Assembly: GCA_028554795.2 (NCBI GenBank)
Contig: CM068839.1
Span: 43,955,117 to 44,019,116 of the forward strand
Length of the DNA stretch: 64,000 bases
From: Sinohyriopsis cumingii
Lineage: Eukaryota; Mollusca; Bivalvia; Unionida; Unionidae
Direction of reading: 5' to 3'
Shown here: piece after piece, positions 1 to 11,800 of the stretch
How the letters are laid out: each line of letters begins with the position of its first letter
How positions within the stretch are numbered: the stretch's first letter is position 1
The notes under the pieces: model-generated
The model's database searches: none
What the model saw: only the letters and a program-made list of their open reading frames with translations
Told to the model about the DNA's origin: nothing
Position numbers and translations under genes: made by a program

Positions 1-651
1 TTATTACGTTACTCAAATTTTGTCATTGTCAATCTCGAAACAGAAATTGTTTGAAGTGCAGTTCCCCGTGCAACATCACAAAATTCGAAGTGTGACTATT
101 TCCTGAGACCTTTTGTCCTACATGTTTATAATTTCTATGACAATTTAAATTGTGAATTTTGTCCTATGACATTTTTTTTTGTTTACAGTCCAGCCTTTCA
201 AAAATATACCAGTTAGCTATGACAAGATCAGCAGTGTTAGTTGATCTTTTAAGATACTTGATATTAACATGATTTATAAGGATTTACGTACTCTGGAAAG
301 TTCATTACTGACAAGCAAATATAGTGACTATACAGGGAAGATAATTGTGACTTGAATGTAAATGGGGAAAATCGTGGTTTATTGTTTAATAATCTAAGAC
401 ATAAGCTGCTACCCTCGCCTCCCATGATCCTCCACACACAAGTCCAGGCACGCATCTCTGGAAGGTCGATACCACTGAGAAATTCAAGCTGGCACAAGTA
501 ATACAAAAATGCGTGTCTATATGAGGTACTATTATTTTTTTTAGCCATTTTGTTTGTGTGGTGGCAGGGAGGTAACGGTGAAACTGTGAGAGGTTGCGAA
601 ATCGTACAGTAGTGCTTGTTTTTGTGTACGGGTGCCGCATAATTATTTTCG

Positions 652-1400
652 GGGGCGAGGGGGGAAAACATGTAGTGGTCAGCTATTCTTTCACGGATGT
701 AGGCCAAAACATGTCTAGTAGTTAAAACCGCGGATATATCCACGGGGCCCGGGCTCCGAACAACGCTTTTTAATTTTATAAAAGAATTTTTTTGTTTGAA
801 CAAGAACTAGGAGAGGCACGGGTGTTTCTTACTCCAGGGCGCGTGATAGCTCTTTATGGCCCTGCTCCTGAGAGTTAAAATATTAATACACGACAAATCT
901 AGAAGGAAAATATAAGTTCGAAAACGAGCTATAGTTATAAAAAGTTCTTAAGATCGCTAGTTAAATATAGCAGCTACCTTACAACAGAGATCATTTTGTT
1001 TGATATTAACATTGCTCATTTGATAGTATCTTCGCAAACCGATGTTCTGATATATCAAGACAGCTTAACATCGGAACCTTGGTTAGCGAAGATGAATTGA
1101 TAGCAACGTAAATCTAATAATTTCTGTGTTAAAACGAATCAGTGATCTAAGATCTGAGCATGCATTTCATGTGGTACTAATATTAATACTTGATCAACCC
1201 AGATTTCCAGTCGTAGCTGTCATCGTAACGAGCACAATATTAATTTACAAAACTAAATCGATAGAAGTGGCAAAGCTATAAAGCTCCAAAAATGTAATTG
1301 CCTATATGGGAATCTACCTCCCCCCACCCCATTTAACCTCTTAACATGTTTTGGCTTACATCCGTAAAACTGACCGCTACATGTTTGCCCCCCCCCCCCC
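652..1400. repeat. inverted-repeat pair with 0.6-kb spacer
   Basis: About 652-721 and 1336-1400 are near-complementary (both carry acatgtag-ggtcag and acggatgta-gccaaaacatg in opposite orientation). The spacer has an imperfect hairpin at about 1027-1095 (cgatgtt / aacatcgg with outer atcttcgc / gcgaagat). This looks like a fold-back or decayed MITE; no coding capacity seen. Confidence 0.5.
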
Positions 1401-2449
1401 CGATATGCTTCATAGCTCTTTACGTGGTGCTCTAGAGTTTCGTATTTTGCCCAGGGTTTAAAGAAAATTATTTTATCTGGTTTTCCTCACTGGTTATACC
1501 GGCTACTTGTAAAAGACCTTGTACTTCTTAGCTAATATTAAAAGAACGTTTAATTTTCCCCTTTTCTTTGGTGTATGATTGGGTTTTAACATAGAATATC
1601 AGGGGTGTATGGGGTGCCGGGGGGAGGGGTAGCACCTTTGGTTGGGGGAAGCAGTCGTACTCCTTCATGGGTAGCTTGCCCACCTTGCATGCGCAGCGGC
1701 CACGTCCCGGAAAACGGTCGACTGGTCAGCTAAACCAAGCTGTGGGTAGCCGATGGGACTTAAACCCTCGGTGAGTTAGGCTTTATCTACCTAGCATGTG
1801 AAGACTTAGTCCTACATGTAAGACATAGCACATTTGGATTCGGCTGCCTGCGCGGAGGAACCACTACTCCAGACGGTCAACGGGCAGAAAGGCCATTCAC
1901 AGCAAAGCGCCGTTACTCTTAACATACAGACATATACTCTGAGCTGGTCAGTGTAGCGATAATATCCCAAAATCGGATAGTAAATCGCCAGATAGCAGAG
2001 TCGCTTATTTAGCAACTGTGGCACAGAGTGAGATTAATTGTAAAAATAAAGAGCTGGTGACTTTTTAAATTACATTTTATATGTTTGGTAATTCAATAAT
2101 TGCATTTTCAGAAACTGGTATTATCTAGTCTGGCAAAATTTGTTTTTCCAGTTTTAATAACTGCTTCAGATAGTTTACTTCAGACTAATTCATGCCAATT
2201 GTTCGAGCACATTGGATCAGTAATTTTGCTTAGCCATATGCAATTTCCACAACTACAATATCCAAAGACATTTCAGCCAAAGTACCTGAAAACAGCATTG
2301 AGTTATGCCAAGATTCCCTACATTATGCCTGTTGCCAATGCAAACAAATACACCTTGCACTCGCAAAATATTCCTAATATCTGTAGAGCGCCCCCTTAGC
2401 TAACGCAGGACATTAAGGGGAGGTTAATCATTATTCATTATCTCCCTTC
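1401..2449. other. upstream region, no gene
   Basis: No gene recognised apart from the TIR remnant at 1808. A G-rich stretch at about 1605-1650 on the + strand has several GGGG runs. Short ORFs at 1812-2024 and 2100-2399 lack any family signature. Confidence 0.4.
1808..1831 (+). mobile_element. isolated end of the 0.75-kb TIR element
   Basis: Identical over 24 bases to the left end of the element at 3148 (agtcctacatgtaagac plus the next 7 bases) and then diverges. Probably a terminal remnant. Confidence 0.6.
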
Positions 2450-2594
2450 GATATTATAGACTGGTGTATCACAATTTGGTGACAGAAGATGTGTGATTGT
2501 TTTGTAAAGCAAGACCAGAAAGAAGTCTAGCGTAAGGCGGCATCCATTTTGTACGGAAAACAGCTTCTTAATGACCTGCATTAAGATAGAAAAT
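2450..2594 (+). promoter_or_regulatory. likely TDP-43 5' UTR and promoter-proximal region
   Basis: The sequence just before the start codon leaves the transposon-derived region and contains a short stretch (about 2497-2570) with no obvious intron border, so the 5' UTR may be contiguous with the first coding exon. No clear TATA box is seen at a fixed distance. The transcription start cannot be placed from sequence alone. Confidence 0.35.
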
Positions 2595-2832
2595 ATGAGT
2601 CAGTATATTCAGGTAACAGATGATGAGAGCGAAGAGCCAATAGAAATACCAAGTGAAGAAGACGGAACCTTGTTGTTGAGCACATTAGCTGCCCAGTTCC
2701 CCACCGCTTGTGGGTTAAAATACCGGAATCCACAGACAGGCAATTACCGTGGAATAAGACTGACTGATGGACATTTACACCCTCCCGAGAGTCATTGGGG
2801 CTCGCATGTATACATTGTAGTCTTTCCTAAAG
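2595..2832 (+). CDS. TARDBP: TDP-43 coding exon 1 (N-terminal domain)
   Basis: Encodes residues 1-79 plus one base. The peptide [20 protein letters not shown] and the later CGLKYRNP match the TDP-43 N-terminal domain, which mediates homo-oligomerisation in the family. The exon ends CCT AAA G before gttggt, leaving phase 1; the G joins AC of the 11294 exon to restore the Asp that precedes the NLS. The ATG at 2571 would add eight residues (MTCIKIEN) and has T at -3, a weaker context than the A at -3 of 2595. Confidence 0.96.
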
Positions 2833-5766
2833 GTTGGTTTATTTATCTTTACGAAGCTTAGCATTAAAGGTAACACTATTAAGTCGTCGGTTTTGAGGCG
2901 TCTTTACTACTTTCAGTAGGCACTTCAGTATACCACCATGTCGGCCAATTCTGCGTGTGGGGTAATTCTGCGCAACGATACTTCATTTCTGTACACATAG
3001 GATCACGTGTTATTTTGGGTCAAAAATCCCTTTTTTTTTATAATCAAGAAAGAACGATCGTACTTTATTTAAGTGATATTCATAAAGTACAAAGATACCC
3101 CCCATTTTGACTTGAAATGCATATGAAAATGATTTCTATAGTCTGACAGTCCTACATGTAAGACATAGCACATGTTATTTTGTTTAGGTGCTATGTCTTA
3201 CTGTCCAAATAACAGCCTTGTATAGCGTGTTCCGATGTCGCTGACATCGGAATGAGTAATCAGAGTTTCAGGAACAGCTCACACACTTGGCAGCCTATGT
3301 AGACACACTTACACAAATTTATGTGTAATTAATATACTTACTGTGCTGTTTTTATCCTGGCGGAATGAAAATATGATATAGCAAATGGACGCATTTTCAC
3401 GTTCCGTTGACGTACATTTGAATTTGTTGCAATGCGACAGTAGTCGAGGTATGCCAAAGTAAGTTCAAGTAGGTACATGTTGGGGATAAGTTTCTTGAAC
3501 GAAATGAACCGCTGCTTACAGTTCCAATAGGCATAATATATTTTTATTCGTTTCGTTAAAGAATAATATTTCAACTTGACCCGATTTCGGCATCCCCGGC
3601 TTTCATCGCTTTCCAGCCAATTGAAATGTAGGCCAACAAAACATGAAAATAGGTCCATTTCTTTTGTGGGAATTTGAATTTATTAGAGACAAAAGTAAGT
3701 AAAGACTGACTAAAACATTATGAATTTACTTTGTAGAAAAGTGTTATTTTAGTTGTCAATCGTTTGAAATATTCCTGAAAATTTGACTTTCGTAACAATG
3801 TTAACGACATCAAAACATGCTACAGAGAGTCATTAGTTAGGCTGTAAGACCTTGACGCCCTCAACATAAATATCAGCATCAAGTCTTACATGTAGGACTA
3901 TAGTCTGACTTCCCCGTTTGTTTGTACCCCCCTACAGATTTAAAAAACGAGAACATTTAATGTGATAAAATGTGCACAGAACTAAGTCAATTGAATCATT
4001 GATTTGTAATTTCTAACCTGACGGACCAGAATGGCACTATTGCTGGCCTCCCCTGTACTCTTTCATGCTTAACAGACTTTCCATATTAACACGGTACCAT
4101 GTTGCGTACACTATAGGGTAGTTTATTTCCATCAGACAACATAAAGACCTAGTTCATCATGTTCGGCAACTGCTGAATAATTTCGTAAATTACATAACGT
4201 TGAGAGTTTGGAATTATATCCCTTTGCATATGTGAATATAGAAATTAAATCGCTTGTTAAATCCACATGAAAAGCAAATTTGTAGTTGTCATTATTTTCC
4301 TTTGCTTAATTTGACATTGTAAATATCGGAAGCAGACGACTTATGTATGTACATCTGTAGTCGTGATACACCCCTTTTCTGAAAATGGACTTGTCCAGAA
4401 ACTGGAAATGGATCTGAGCATGTCCGTCTGTTACACTGAAAACTTCGTTAAGCATGAAACGTGCATAAGATCACGGTGTTAGGGCCACTCTACTCACAGT
4501 CAGGTTAGAAACTATAAATCAGTGAATGAATCGACTAAGTTCCTTGCACGTTTTATCCATTATTTAAATCAGTTGGGGGATGCAAATGGGTTTGTATTGT
4601 CAGACTATAAATGTCAACATGAAGACACACTCCATGACCTTCTTGAACCTGTAACCCAGAAAATCCTATTTACTATGTATTTTTTAGAATCATGCAGATA
4701 AATCCATTATTGAAAAGATGGAATTATATACCATAAAAAGGTTTTGCATCTTAATTCAAGTTTCCAGTTTTCCAGTTTTGCAAGAAGTTGTCCCACACAT
4801 ACAAAATTGTCTGCTACCCAACATGACAACTTGCTGCTTGAACGGGATTCTCATTAAACTCTTCGGTGTATAGTTTCAGAATTCTTTAGTAATTTTCCCC
4901 CATAAACAAGACGTAAACACATGACATCCTATTCATTGTTGTGTCTCTTTCACATAATAGCGTTTTACTTCTCACCCTGGGGGCCCCGAGTGGCCGAGTG
5001 GTCTAAAGCGCTCTTCGTTACGGATCACTGCCATCTCACCTCTGTCTGCGGCGGTTCGAGTCTAAGATTCAGCCAATGTGGGCATGTGAGAAAGCTTGCC
5101 AGTAGCTTCTCGTGGGTCGGTGGTTCTTTCCGGGGTTTTCCGGGTTCTTCCTCCACCATTAATACTGGTCGCCATGTATAGCCTATCGTGCTGAAAAATG
5201 GCGTTAAACCCCACAACAACAACAACAACAACTTCTCACCCTGAATAGAATATTGCCCTTATTGGTTGACTGAAAAAACCAGGTTATCAGTAAAACCAGT
5301 ACGTTATTTTTGGTCAAAGAAAGAAAGGGCAATATTCCATCCTGTTTGTTGCACATGGAATTTCTTCATGGTATGCATCTTTGTTTTAATTCACAGCTGA
5401 CAATGGCAGGATTTTATAAACCACATCTTGACTATGTTACTGTGCTGACCAGTGTAAACAAATGTTCGTGGTCATGATGTCATTGAGAGATGCATTCTCA
5501 CGAGAACTGGGAGTTTATGATGCTTTGTCAAAAATGGGGCATGAAAATGTATTTTGTATTAGTGTACATTCACACTGGAAGTTACAAATCTCAGTTGAAT
5601 CTATATACATTTGAACCCCACTGCTTAAGGAATTAATTTGTCCAATTCCTCTCCAAAAGTATGTTTAAGCAATACAAGTAAGACCATATACAGTATGTAA
5701 GTCATCCTAATTAGCCAATGTAATTTGTTATGATGTTGATGGTAAACTCATCTGTAAATTGTATGG

Positions 5767-5846
<80 letters not shown>

Positions 5847-8800
5847 AATGGTCTGTCTTTTGGTGTAATTTGGTGCCACAGTATTGGGTGGCAAATAAAA
5901 AAAAATTTGATTATTTTATTGTTTCTTTTGGCAAATGTAAAACATATCTGCTGGCTAAATACTTGGGTCCATCTGGTATTCATGAATTTTTCATTTTTCC
6001 TATCAGGGCAGTTCATATTGGATCCCCTGACGTCCGGGAATAGTCCAATATCTCAGTCAGGCAAGTGCATTTTTTACAAAAATGAAGGGGGACATGCGCA
6101 ATTTTGAAACTGATTTTAAGTCACTCATTACACATAATGAACACTTTTGCACTTGTCCCAATGCTGGAGAAAGGCAATTGAGAATTTTTAAAGGATTCTG
6201 TTGAGACATCATGTTCTTTCAGAGGACGTGGGGCACTTCACACCTTAACTGTTGGTTGCAGCAGCCATATTAATATATTGGACTGGTTACCCAGTATTTG
6301 CTTCTTAGCAGATGTGTATTTCTGTATGAGTTGTAAAACCATTTAAAATATGGTGTGTTGTATTGTGTTTTTTTACTACTCAGACATATAATTTTTCTCT
6401 GGTTACTGTTCTTAACTGTCTTTGAAGAAATATCAGGTCATAATAACATCAAATGAGGTTTTAATTGTCAACGAGTTCACAATGGTAGATTCTTAACCTT
6501 GGGTTTTGATGCTTGGAATTTAGATTTTACTTGTTTCTGATGATTGGTAATTCCAACCTTGAGTTTTAATAATGCATGCTGTTTTGGGTCAGAGCATCGA
6601 TCTTAATTACTCTTGAATCATCTCTGGCATATTTTCCCACTTAAGCTGGTGCTGTCCTTAGCAAATTGACTGTATGAACCACAGATTAAAATTTTATATG
6701 ATCTACTGTTTGCACGTTATCAGCCAATAATATCAACCGATTTGAACTCACTATGAACTGGGCAGAACAAACAGGTCATAGATGTCATGCTTAGGTGGGC
6801 ATAATTGAATCAGAGTTAAATTGTTTTGAAATAATTATCGTTGTTTATGATATTTATAGGTAGAGGGATTACATTATGTCTTAATTGATTGAACTTTTGA
6901 TCAAATATCAGCAATCGTTTTGATTGCCCATCAGCATACATGTGATCCTACCAGTGGTAGGACAGAATTAGTTTAAAGACTGTCTACAGCACATACCATT
7001 TCTTTTGTTGAAATCTACTGTACCTCAGTTGAAAAATAAAGATTATTATTATTATTTTTATTATTATTAATTAAACTTTTTGAGGGCTCGTGATATGTTT
7101 TAGTTCAGTTTATGTCATAATGCCAAAACATTTTCTTTCTCTCAGTACTAAAAAAAGCACAGACTGAGAAATATGAAATGCAAGAATACATCTCGTGTTC
7201 AACTCAGAAACTTCCTCCACAGGATGAAAGTAGCTTGGAGGATTATTGGAAAGCAGTCAGCAATTTTGTTTCAAGGAAAAACCTTGACCAGAAAATAACT
7301 GAGGGCCTGTTAAGTGTGAAACTTAGTCACAGTGTCCATCAGTTGTCACAGGGCAGTGATCTTGTAAACAAAACAAAATTTGCTTGTGGATTTTATATGA
7401 CAAAAAAACTTGCACTAAACGGTGAGATACATCCCACTTCCATTTACTTTGGTATTGTCGTACACTGGCATGTATTATTAAATCACAATTGTTCAGAGAA
7501 GTATATTTTCTTTTCTGTCTCAGACCATTCTGCAATAGAGTTACCTGTTAGCATAATAAGTGACTTGATTGACTTATACATACCGGTTGTTTAACATGGT
7601 TCATCAAGCACATAGAAACCCCTGGACTTGGAAGTTTTCACCAAAAGACAGACACAGGCATGAATAAAAGAATTTTTTTTTCATAAAATCATGTATGCTG
7701 TTTAATAATTAGAGACAACGAGTGAAAGTGAAGAATTAAAAAAAATTCGTCCTACTGAAGTTTGGATCCATTTGGCATCAATGTAAACATAAATGATTAT
7801 GATGAATAATAACATTAATATTTAAAAATACTTTGCATGGACAAGTCATGTGCACACTGAGGTGTCCTATTATCAGGAAAATTCAGTGATGCATTTCACA
7901 AATAGTAGTACAACTAACAATAAAGGAGATGATGCAGGGGTTCTACCAATGGATGTACTGTGCACCAGAATTTCCCTGAAGTATGCATTAGAATTGTGAG
8001 GCTTTAAGTCTTTATGACTTCAAAGATGCTGTCTATACGCCATTATTAACACTCAGATGTCCCATGAAATATGTTCATTAAGGCAAACTTGTTTCTTCCC
8101 AGTTAGTAAGGTGTTATAAATGATCAACCACTTATCAATAGTTGTTAATATTCAGCTCAGCATCGCAAAAGATGTCTATGCCTGTAGCTCAGTAAATGTT
8201 CATGTGTACATCTCAGAATATAGATAAAGTTACATAATTTGTTTTGTGTGTGAATGATTTCAACACTTGAACACGTGCTAGAAGGAGTGCCATATTTACT
8301 GTATATATTGGGACATGATAAAATAATGCATTCTTTTCATGTCCCAGAACTTATGGTGAAACTTTTTCACCTAGGTCATATGTCCCAAGACTTAAGAAAC
8401 GAAATAAATTTCGGGTTGCAATAAAATAGATAAAACACTTATTTGATAATAAAAAGAAACTAACCTTGTATTGTTATCCTTTATTCCTTTTTTGTCATCA
8501 TGAGCATTATCGACTAAAATATATCCACGAACTCTGTATATGTAGCGTAGACTTCCATATTGTAACATGTTTCGGTTGTGCTCAAAGGTTTGAATATGTT
8601 ATCTGAGTGAAAACTGAATCCAGCAAAATCACAAACAAGAGGGAAATAATCAACTGATATCTTGAAGACAACTGTCATTCACGCATGATACGGTGTTAGG
8701 TGCAAAATAACCAAAAATGAATTATATCCAGGTGAACTATATGACAGTATCTTACATATAAAATCGTCATTTGAAAACACATTCACTTGAGTGCAAGTGT

Positions 8801-11800
8801 GACTGTCTCTTTGCAAGCACGGGTTATAAAAGCATCATTAAAGCAAGTTATTGCTGTGTATACTATTTGCCTGCAGACATCAGTGCCTGTTTGTATTGTA
8901 ACTACATATGCCAATCACATAGAAGCCCGGTGGTGAATAAATACACCTGGCAGAGAGCAGTAAACTCATTCTTTGAACTTACCGACAGGACATCAAAGAC
9001 AAAGTTTATTTTTATTACAAAGCAAGCTGATCTTGTACGCAGACTTTTGGATTATTTTTTTATAGAAGGATATCAGTACAAAGGTTATTTTACTGCAAAG
9101 CAAGCCGACCTCAGAAACCGGCTTTTAAGTGTGCTGATTTTTGCTTTTGATTTGATTTTCTTTGACGAATATACAAAGATGGCTGAGATGTGGAAGCTAA
9201 CTTTGGTTCATTTTCACCGGTATTCACGGGAATTTTGAAAATAAATTGAAACATTGGAACAGATTTTAAAGTGACACAGTATAGTGCTTCATGCACTGAC
9301 ATCGATGACCCAGCATCGCTCAGAAGAGTTGGAGAAAATAACATCATTTGATGAATTCGTGAAGACCAGAAGAGAAGCAGATTTTGCAAATGAGAGGGAA
9401 ATAATCAACTAATATTTTGAAGACAGCTGCAATTCACATGGTGTTAGGTACCAAATAACCAAAATTGAATTATATCCAGGTGAACTATATGACAGTATCT
9501 TGCAAGTAAAAATCATTTGAAAATATATTCACTTGTGTGCAAGTGACAGTCATTTTGCTAGTACAGGTTACAAAAGTATCGTTAAAGCAAGTTATTTCTG
9601 TGAATGGTATTTACCCACAGACATTAATGCCCGTTTGTATTATAACTACAGATGCCAGGCACATAGAAGCCCAGGTGGTGGTGATCACAGGAATTTTGAA
9701 AATAAATTGAAACAATGGAACAGTTTTTAAAGTGACACATTATTGTGCATCGTACATGGATAGCGATGACCCAGTGTCACCCAGAAGATTTTGAGAAAAT
9801 AAAATCATTTGATGAATTCATGAAATACAGAAGAGAAGCAGATGATTTTGCTGACAGTATGATTATTAACATGGATGAAATTCTAGTGTACTTTGATCTC
9901 ATTCCTGGATGGACTGACAATAAGATGGTGGTCAAAAGTGTGAGACTTGTGAGAAAAGTGTGAGACTTGTGCACCTTTGAAACGATCTGACTTTAGTCCT
10001 TGCAGTTTCTGCTTCAGGTGATGTGTTGCCTCTAATGATAATTTTTCATGGTAATAGAAAGCTAATAAAATATGCAGGAGAAGGGTTGTGTTGATGAGAT
10101 GATGCTGCAGTGGATCAAAGAGTACACAGTTTTATAATTTTTTTAAAAAGATAATGTCGGTTGGAGTGTATTTTCAGAAATGTAATTTTTGAATGATTTA
10201 AAGGGTGTCCCACAACTCAAAAATACAATGTGTCCCAGAACATACAGTACACAAAAAAAATTACTTTCAAAATTAATTTATGGTGTCACAACAAATACGG
10301 TGCCCCAACATATATGGTAAATACGGTAGTCTGTATTTAGGTAATCTGCCATGTTGGCCCTGGAGTTGTGAAAGAGTCCATTTTTGATATAGGACTTTGG
10401 AATAAAAAACAAAACTTACAGAAATATGCTTCTTGCAGTAAATCCAGATATTGGTTTGTCTGGATTTAATTCGGAACCTGGTTTCATATTAGATTTAGTG
10501 GAGTTGGTTTGGGAATCACACTAAATTTACAGGAGTACCTCAGATGCTTTAAACTGCACATATTTTTGATGAAAATGTCTGCATGATCAAGCTGTTGCAT
10601 ATAGAATCTTTTAAATAATGGCATCAAACAATGTTCAGGTTGGCAAGGATTATATGCCTTAAAATGTATTAATAGTCAATACAGAAGAATAAAAGGAAAT
10701 ATTCCTATTCTTTGGGGAAAAGCAGGAAGGGCAACAATTAAATATATTGGTCATGTCTTATGGTGTGAATTATAATTGCCATCATGATGTGGAAGAATTT
10801 TTTTTCAAGAATTGTTAAATTGAAAGATAGTAAGAAGCCATTGAGTGCCATAGGGTTTGTAACAGTTTGTGAAACTATTGGAGGTAATGAAGGTCAGAGT
10901 GTACTTTGCAAACTTTATAGTTTAACGTAATGTTTACAGTCCCTGAATAAGTCTTAAATATAGGTTCTGAATATGATAAATGTACATTTTCCAACTTTAA
11001 AATAGCAGTACATGATATTTTGTTACACCTTACTGAAAACTGGTCTAACTAATGGGGGAAAAAAACACTTGCCGTACTGGGAAGGTCTTGCTAGGGTTGA
11101 CAGGTCTGCATGACTTGGTGGTTATGTGTGCCACTAGTAGTCACAGGTAAACAAACATATCTGCATCTGGTTTTCATTAAACTGTTTTAATTTTCTGCTT
11201 AATATCTGTTAATTATATGATTTGTATATGGGTAAATGATTTGTGTTTACTTGATTACTTAACTCATGAAGACATTTTTATTTTCTAACACAGACAACAA
11301 ACGCAAAGGAGATGAAGTCACTGAGAACATCAGTGCCAAGACAAAAAGGGTTGACCAGCAGAAGAAATGCAGTGACCTGATTGTATTAGGGTTGCCATGG
11401 AAAAGCACTGAGGATGATCTAAGGAATTACTTTAGTCAGTTTGGTGAACTTGTTCTGTCCCAGGTGAGGACAATCAGGTCTTTGATAGATTGATCACTTA
11501 TTGTTTTATTCTGCCATGTACATTTATGCATGCAGATGATGTTATGTTCCATTCATTTACAAATGAATAAATTAATAAAGGACAAATATAATTCCATACC
11601 AGAGGCTATATGTGTTAGCTCCCCTAGTGAGTTATGTTACGGCCCTACATCTGTCAACAATTGCTTTTTCTGAACTTTCTCAAAAACCACACAGTCACCT
11701 CAGTCACACTTGGCAGTAAGGGCTGTGCAATTAAGAAATGCGATGGACCTGGGATCACACTTTTAAAGTGCGATACTCACCCATATATGCAATTTAAAAT

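Noticed and set aside
264-803. 179-residue - strand ORF
   Set aside because: Overlaps an inverted-repeat arm; composition and sequence show no domain and no splice context.
1386-1402. Poly-C runs here, at 48635 and the G run near 51403 as regulatory elements
   Set aside because: Simple homopolymers in repeat-rich non-coding DNA; length may be an assembly artefact.
3338-3658. 106-residue - strand ORF inside the 0.75-kb TIR element
   Set aside because: No transposase or zinc-finger motif, and the homologous stretch in the second copy is not kept open at the same length.
4980-5060. tRNA gene (also 18185, 32747, 57840, 63850)
   Set aside because: A and B boxes are present but each is the head of a SINE with body, tail and target duplications; no complete cloverleaf.
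5730-6107. ORFs with poly-YI stretches
   Set aside because: Translation of the (TA)n microsatellite.
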